NCBI GenBank assembly: GCA_964433495.1
Contig: CAYSRC010000002.1
Coordinates: 1 to 64,000, forward strand
Origin: CAYSRC01 sp964433495
Lineage (GTDB): Bacteria > Bacillota > Clostridia > Oscillospirales > Ruminococcaceae
Reading direction: 5' to 3'
Length of the DNA stretch: 64,000 nucleotides
Below the pieces are notes generated by a model, which made no database searches, was not told the origin of the DNA, and worked only from the letters and a program-made list of their open reading frames with translations. Within the stretch, counting starts at the first letter, position 1, and every line of letters begins with the position of its first letter. Positions 59,976 through 64,000 of the stretch are shown here, in pieces. Both the position numbers and the translations under genes were made by a program.

Positions 59976-60865
59976 TGAGACCCGCGCAGGGCTGGAAGGA
60001 CTACGAGCTCATCGACTGCGGTGACAGGCAGCGGCTCGAGCGGTGGGGCGATGTCGTGCTCGTGCGCCCCGACCCGCAGGCCATCTGGAAAAAGAACGAC
60101 GCGCTCGCGCTGTGGAACAGGGCGCACGCGGTGTACCGCCGCTCGGATAAGGGCGGCGGCAGGTGGGTCTACAACAGGCCCGTCCCGCCCGAGTGGACGA
60201 TTGCGTGGCGCGGCATAAAGCTCAACGTCACACCGACGGGCTTTAAGCACACCGGCGTCTTTCCCGAACAGGCGGCGAACTGGCAGCTCTATCTCGACAT
60301 CCTCGGCGCCGCCCGGCGCCCGGTAAAGGTTTTAAATCTCTTCGGCTACACGGGCGCGGCGACCGTCGCCTGCCTCATGGGCGGCGCGTCGGTGTGCCAC
60401 GTCGACGCGAGCAGGGGCATGGTGGCGGCGGCCAAACGGAATGTCCTGCTCAACGGCCTCGGCGGCGCGGACGTCCGCTATATCGTCGACGACGCGGCAA
60501 AGTTTGTCGCGCGCGAGATCCGCAGAGAGGTGCGCTACGACGCGCTCATCATGGACCCCCCGAGCTACGGCAGGGGGCCGTCGGGCGAGGTGTGGAAGCT
60601 TGAGGACAACATCTTCGAGCTCGTGCGCCTGTGCGCCGGGGTGCTGAGCGACAGGCCGCTGTTTTTTGCGCTCAACTCCTACACGGCGGGGCTTGCGCCG
60701 TCGGTTTCGGGGTACATCGTCTCGCGCGTCTTAGGCTCGCGGGGCGGTCGGGTGACAAGCGACGAGATCGGCCTGCCCGTTACCGACAGCGGGCTGTGTC
60801 TGCCGTGCGGCAGCACGACGGTTTTTATTTCCGACGAGGTGGAGAAGGACAATTGCGCAATATAA
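59975..60865 (+). CDS. Class I SAM-dependent methyltransferase (RlmI-like, 23S rRNA C5-methylcytosine type)
   Basis: A 296-aa protein with a Rossmann SAM site (VLNLFGYTGAATVACLMGGA near residue 115), a VDASRGMVAAAKRN acidic loop, and the catalytic-site motif MDPPSYGRG (near 188). The arrangement resembles the RlmI/RlmKL rRNA methyltransferases but lacks their N-terminal PUA domain. Substrate RNA is presumed. It overlaps glmM by one base (TGATG) and extends into the start of ecfA1, indicating one operon. Confidence 0.82.
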   Translation: MRPAQGWKDYELIDCGDRQRLERWGDVVLVRPDPQAIWKKNDALALWNRAHAVYRRSDKGGGRWVYNRPVPPEWTIAWRGIKLNVTPTGFKHTGVFPEQAANWQLYLDILGAARRPVKVLNLFGYTGAATVACLMGGASVCHVDASRGMVAAAKRNVLLNGLGGADVRYIVDDAAKFVAREIRREVRYDALIMDPPSYGRGPSGEVWKLEDNIFELVRLCAGVLSDRPLFFALNSYTAGLAPSVSGYIVSRVLGSRGGRVTSDEIGLPVTDSGLCLPCGSTTVFISDEVEKDNCAI

Positions 60866-61680
60866 TCGAGATCAAAAATGTGAGCTTCGGCTATGACGAC
60901 AAGCAGGTGCTGCGGGACGTCTCGCTCGACGTCCGCCGGGGGGAGTTTTTGGCGATAATCGGCGCGAACGGAAGCGGTAAGTCGACCCTTGCCAAGCACA
61001 TGAACGCGGTGCTGCTCCCCGAGAGCGGCGCGGTGCTCGTCGAGGGCATGGACACTGCGGACGAAAAGCGGCTGTTCGACATACGAAGGACGGTGGGGAT
61101 GGTGTTTCAAAACCCAGACAACCAGATCGTCGCGTCGGTCGTCGAGGAGGATGTCGCCTTTGCGCTCGAAAACCTCGGCGTCGAGCCTACGGAGATACGC
61201 AGGAGGGTGGACGAGGCGCTCGACATCGTCGGCATGCGGGAGCATTCGCTGTCCGCGCCCTATCACCTCTCGGGCGGGCAGAAGCAGCGCATCGCGATAG
61301 CGGGCGTCCTGGCCATGCGCCCCGACTGCATCGTGATGGACGAGCCCACCGCGATGCTCGACCCAAAGGGGCGCAGGCGGGTCATCGAAACGATCGAGGA
61401 CCTCAACAAAAACCACGGCATCACGGTGGTGCTGATCACCCACTATATGGAGGACGCCGCCAGGGCCGACAGGATCGTCGTCATGAGCGACGGCCGCGTC
61501 GCCGTCGAGGGCACGCCGCGCGAGGTCTTCCGGGACGCGGGGCGGATCAAATCCCTCGGGCTCGACGTGCCGCCCGCGAGCGGGCTGTGCCGCGAGCTCA
61601 AGCGACTCGGGGCCGGCATCGACCCGACTATTGTGTCGCCCGACGAGTGTGTCGAGGCGATCGCGGGGCTGTTTCGCTGA
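60853..61680 (+). CDS. ecfA1: ECF transporter ATPase A1
   Basis: A 275-aa ABC ATPase: Walker A GANGSGKST, Q-loop MVFQNPDNQIVASVVEEDVAF (the ECF/CbiO hallmark), signature LSGGQKQR, Walker B CIVMDEPTAMLD. With EcfA2 and EcfT it forms the energising module that works with separate S components for vitamins or metals. TTG at 60853 starts just before the first beta strand, with AGGTGGAGAAGG upstream, and overlaps the methyltransferase by 13 bp. Unlike the usual arrangement, 477 bp containing repeats separate it from ecfA2. Confidence 0.93.
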   Translation: MRNIIEIKNVSFGYDDKQVLRDVSLDVRRGEFLAIIGANGSGKSTLAKHMNAVLLPESGAVLVEGMDTADEKRLFDIRRTVGMVFQNPDNQIVASVVEEDVAFALENLGVEPTEIRRRVDEALDIVGMREHSLSAPYHLSGGQKQRIAIAGVLAMRPDCIVMDEPTAMLDPKGRRRVIETIEDLNKNHGITVVLITHYMEDAARADRIVVMSDGRVAVEGTPREVFRDAGRIKSLGLDVPPASGLCRELKRLGAGIDPTIVSPDECVEAIAGLFR

Positions 61681-61776
61681 AGCCCGCGCCCGAAGGTAAA
61701 AAAGCGGCGGCCGTTCAAAAAACTGTTGACGGACCGAGACAAAGGCCTTAGGCGAGTTCGGTTCCGGAGGTAAACA

Positions 61777-61960
61777 TTGTCAATCCCTCAGTCGCACATG
61801 TGCGACAGCTCCCTTTACACAAGGGAGCCGAAGGTCAAGGGCGACCCTTAGCTTATTTTTGCGGAAGTGGTTGCATGGGCGAGCTTAATCGGAACGATAG
61901 CTCGCCGCTCCGCGCGACAGATGCGCATCGTTCCGATTGCGTTCGGTTGCCCCCTTTTTA
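61777..61960. repeat. Dispersed palindromic repeats between ecfA1 and ecfA2
   Basis: CAATCCCTCAGTCGCACATGTGCGACAGCTCCC followed by TTTACACAAGGGAGCC, then a CGAGCTTAATCGGAACGATAGCTCG unit and CCCCCTTTTTACACAAGGGGG. The same blocks occur in the other repeat regions. Insertion here has split an otherwise tight ecf operon. Nothing else is seen in 61961-62150 apart from the ecfA2 ribosome site. Confidence 0.7.
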
Positions 61961-62157
61961 CACAAGGGGGCCGCGGGACGGCGCTCGATTTTGGGATGAG
62001 AACGCCCAAAACAAAGCGTTTGCATCCCCGGGAGATTCGACCAACAGACAAAGCGGAACGGCCGAAACAGCCCTACTCCTTTACAAAAAGGGGCTTCGGT
62101 GCTATAAATATTCTTGCGCGGCAAGGCCGCGATAAGCAGTTTTTTTCAGGAGACGCA

Positions 62158-63027
62158 ATGAGCGCAGTGATTGAAACAAAAAACCTGAGCTATGTCTACT
62201 CTCAGGGGATGCCCGACGAGAAGCTGGCGGTGGACAACGTCAGCATCTCGGTGGAAAAGGGCGAGCTCGTGGGCATAATCGGCCACACGGGAAGCGGCAA
62301 GTCGACCCTTATCCAGCATCTCAACGGCCTGCTGAAGCCGACGTCGGGCAGCGTCCTTGTCGACGGCGAGGACATCTGGAAAAACAAGGACAGGATGCGG
62401 GAGTTCCGCTTCAAGGTGGGGCTTGTTTTTCAGTATCCCGAATACCAGCTCTTTGAGGAGACGATATACAAGGACATCGCCTTCGGCCCCAAAAACATGG
62501 GTCTTTCGGACGGCGAGATAAGGGACAGGGTTCTCAGCGCCGCGCGCTTTGTGGGGATCGGCGAGGACATGATGGAGCGCTCGCCCTTCGAGCTGTCGGG
62601 CGGTCAAAAGCGCCGCGCGGCGATTGCGGGGGTGCTCGCGATGGATCCCGAGGTTCTTGTGCTGGACGAGCCCACGGCGGGGCTCGACCCCGCGGGGTGC
62701 GACGAGATTTTAGGCGAAATAAAAAGCTTTCACCGCCAGCGGGGCACGACGGTGCTGCTGGTCTCTCACTCGATGGACGACGTCGCGTCGTTTGCCGACC
62801 GGGTTTTGGTGATAAACAGGGGCGGCGTGTTCTGCTTTGACACGGTCGAAAACGTCTTTGCGCGGGCGTCCGAGCTTCAGAGCCTGGGGCTGTCAATCCC
62901 GACGGTCACGGGAATCTTGCTCGAGCTGCGCCGGCGCGGCATACCCGTGCAGTCAAACGCCTTCACCGCCGAGAGCGCCGCGCGGATCGTGCTGGACGCG
63001 CTTGAAAGGAGCAGAGCCGATGCTTAA
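62158..63027 (+). CDS. ecfA2: ECF transporter ATPase A2
   Basis: A 289-aa ABC ATPase paralogous to EcfA1: Walker A GHTGSGKST, Q-loop LVFQYPEYQLFEETIYKDIAFGP, signature LSGGQKRR, Walker B VLVLDEPTAGLD. Charged switch-loop and C-terminal features fit the A2 subunit. The ATG at 62158 has TCAGGAG upstream. Its end overlaps ecfT by 8 bp. Confidence 0.94.
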   Translation: MSAVIETKNLSYVYSQGMPDEKLAVDNVSISVEKGELVGIIGHTGSGKSTLIQHLNGLLKPTSGSVLVDGEDIWKNKDRMREFRFKVGLVFQYPEYQLFEETIYKDIAFGPKNMGLSDGEIRDRVLSAARFVGIGEDMMERSPFELSGGQKRRAAIAGVLAMDPEVLVLDEPTAGLDPAGCDEILGEIKSFHRQRGTTVLLVSHSMDDVASFADRVLVINRGGVFCFDTVENVFARASELQSLGLSIPTVTGILLELRRRGIPVQSNAFTAESAARIVLDALERSRADA

Positions 63028-63832
63028 GGACATCACCCTCGGGCAGTACTTTTACCGCGATTCGGCGATCCACAAGCTCGACCCGAGAACCAAGCTGCTG
63101 TTTACGCTGGTGTACATCGTGCTGCTCTTCACCTGTAAAAACTTTGTGTCGCTCGGCGTCATGCTGCTGTTCTGCGCGGTGTTGTTCGCCGCGGCAAAGA
63201 TACCGATCAAGCTTGTTTTCAAGAGTGTAAAGCCGATACTGCCCATTGTCGTCTTTACCTCGATATTAAACCTCTTCTTCGTGCAGGGCGACGTATTGGT
63301 CGAGTTTTGGGGGCTGCGCATAACCTATCAGGGTCTTTATTTTGCGCTTATGATAACGCTGCGCATTATCGCGCTCATCGCCTGCTCGTCGCTGCTGACC
63401 TACACGACCTCGCCGATTGCGCTGACCGACGCCATCGAGCGGCTGCTGAGGCCCCTCGCGAAGCTCAGGGTGCCGGTGCACGAGCTCGCGATGATCATGA
63501 CCATTGCGCTGCGATTTATCCCGACGCTTATCGAGGAGACCGACAAGATCATGTCGGCGCAAAAGTCGCGCGGCGCGGGGCTTGACACCGGCAGGTTTAT
63601 CGACAAGGTCAAGGCCCTCGTGCCGGTGCTGGTGCCGCTGTTTATCTCGGCGTTCCGGCGCGCCGACGAGCTCGCCCTCGCGATGGAGTGCCGCTGCTAC
63701 CGCGGCGGGGAGGGCAGGACGCGCCTCAAGCAGCTGCGCTTTGCGGGCGGGGACGCGGCGGCACTCGGCCTTTGTGTCGCCGTCACGGCGTCGGTCGCGG
63801 CGCTCAACCTGCTTCTGCCCTCCGTCATATGA
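63020..63832 (+). CDS. ecfT: ECF transporter transmembrane protein EcfT
   Basis: A 270-aa membrane protein (about 5-6 helices) opening LGQYFYRDSAIHKLDPRTKLL. It has the two coupling-helix Ala-Arg-Gly-like signatures: AQKSRGAGL near residue 188 and AMECRCYRGGEGRTR near 222. It couples the EcfA ATPases to exchangeable S components. No S-component gene is in the window, so this is a shared (group II) module. Its stop overlaps the truA start (ATGA). Confidence 0.94.
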   Translation: MLKDITLGQYFYRDSAIHKLDPRTKLLFTLVYIVLLFTCKNFVSLGVMLLFCAVLFAAAKIPIKLVFKSVKPILPIVVFTSILNLFFVQGDVLVEFWGLRITYQGLYFALMITLRIIALIACSSLLTYTTSPIALTDAIERLLRPLAKLRVPVHELAMIMTIALRFIPTLIEETDKIMSAQKSRGAGLDTGRFIDKVKALVPVLVPLFISAFRRADELALAMECRCYRGGEGRTRLKQLRFAGGDAAALGLCVAVTASVAALNLLLPSVI

Positions 63833-64000
63833 CCGAGAACATCCTGTTGACCCTCAGCTTTGTCGGCACGGGGTACCACGGCACCCAAATTCAGGCAAAC
63901 GCGCACACGGTGCAGGCCGAGCTTCAGCGCGCGCTCAAAAGGCTGCTGGGGTCGCTGCCCGACATCAAGTGCTGCTCGCGGCTCGACGCGGGGGTACACG
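63829..64000 (+). CDS. truA: tRNA pseudouridine synthase A, 5' part (cut by window end)
   Basis: The first 57 codons read MTENILLTLSFVGTGYHGTQ, then an A-x-TVQAELQRALKRLLG helix, and the window ends within SRLDAGVH. That corresponds to the catalytic SRTDAGVHA of TruA, with Leu for the usual Thr before the catalytic Asp. TruA makes pseudouridine at positions 38-40 of tRNA anticodon arms. Following ecfT directly, it matches the ecfA1-ecfA2-ecfT-truA order common in Firmicutes. Confidence 0.9.
   Translation, partial: MTENILLTLSFVGTGYHGTQIQANAHTVQAELQRALKRLLGSLPDIKCCSRLDAGVH

Overview
The window looks like a chromosomal contig from a high-GC, anaerobic member of the Firmicutes (class Clostridia, probably Oscillospirales-like). 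This rests on the clostridial gene repertoire (two-subunit L-serine dehydratase, clostripain-type peptidase, DUF4364 regulator, flavodiiron/rubredoxin protein, ECF transporter), strong AGGAGG-type ribosome sites and sigma-A promoters, and many TTG/GTG starts. Intergenic palindromic repeats of the 'CCCTCAGTCAGC...GCTGACAGCTCCC' type also fit. A run of exactly 100 N (54596-54695) inside a tandem repeat points to a draft or metagenome assembly. The organism call is inference; there is no rRNA in the window.

Layout. 0-8 kb: tRNA-Gly, a YegP-like protein, an SPFH membrane protein with a ribbon-helix-helix partner under a promoter carrying a twin palindrome, a 28-codon small ORF with its own promoter and terminator, a GNAT, and a heterodimeric ABC exporter. 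8-17 kb: a nucleoside hydrolase, L-serine dehydratase beta/alpha, a DHHW/MBOAT O-acetylation pair, repeat arrays, an FMN-binding lipoprotein and a diacylglycerol-kinase-like lipid kinase. 17.9-23 kb: a divergent type II topoisomerase pair and tRNA-Arg/tRNA-His, then repeats. 23.7-30.6 kb: a membrane-anchored alpha/beta hydrolase, an acyl-CoA ligase overlapping an E2-like acyltransferase, and a zinc-ribbon/clostripain protein.

30.9-48.8 kb is the most interesting part: a GntR/HutC regulator diverges from a long catabolic cluster. It encodes a TrpF-like barrel lacking the catalytic Cys, a PfkB sugar kinase, a DMT-family permease, a HAD phosphatase, an iron alcohol dehydrogenase, a nucleoside hydrolase and a complete BMP-type nucleoside ABC transporter. 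It continues with a small tautomerase, a second PfkB protein lacking the catalytic Asp, and two successive SIS-YjbQ gene pairs. My reading is a nucleoside-like N-glycoside uptake and breakdown system in which TrpF-type (Amadori) and SIS-type (ketosamine/aldose) chemistry may be coupled. The substrate is unknown.

48.9-64 kb: an AT-richer GNAT gene that looks acquired, a lipoprotein, an FprA-Hrb fused flavodiiron protein, a radical SAM activase, a DUF4364 regulator, repeats around the assembly gap and an S1-domain protein. A conserved housekeeping run follows: ruvC-ruvA-ruvB, glmM, a methyltransferase, ecfA1-ecfA2-ecfT and the 5' end of truA.

Intergenic regions are unusually rich in dispersed palindromic repeats. 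One family (15232-15667 and 54543-54969) is a tandem array of about 120-158-bp units with compensatory changes in its outer stem, so its folding appears to be conserved.
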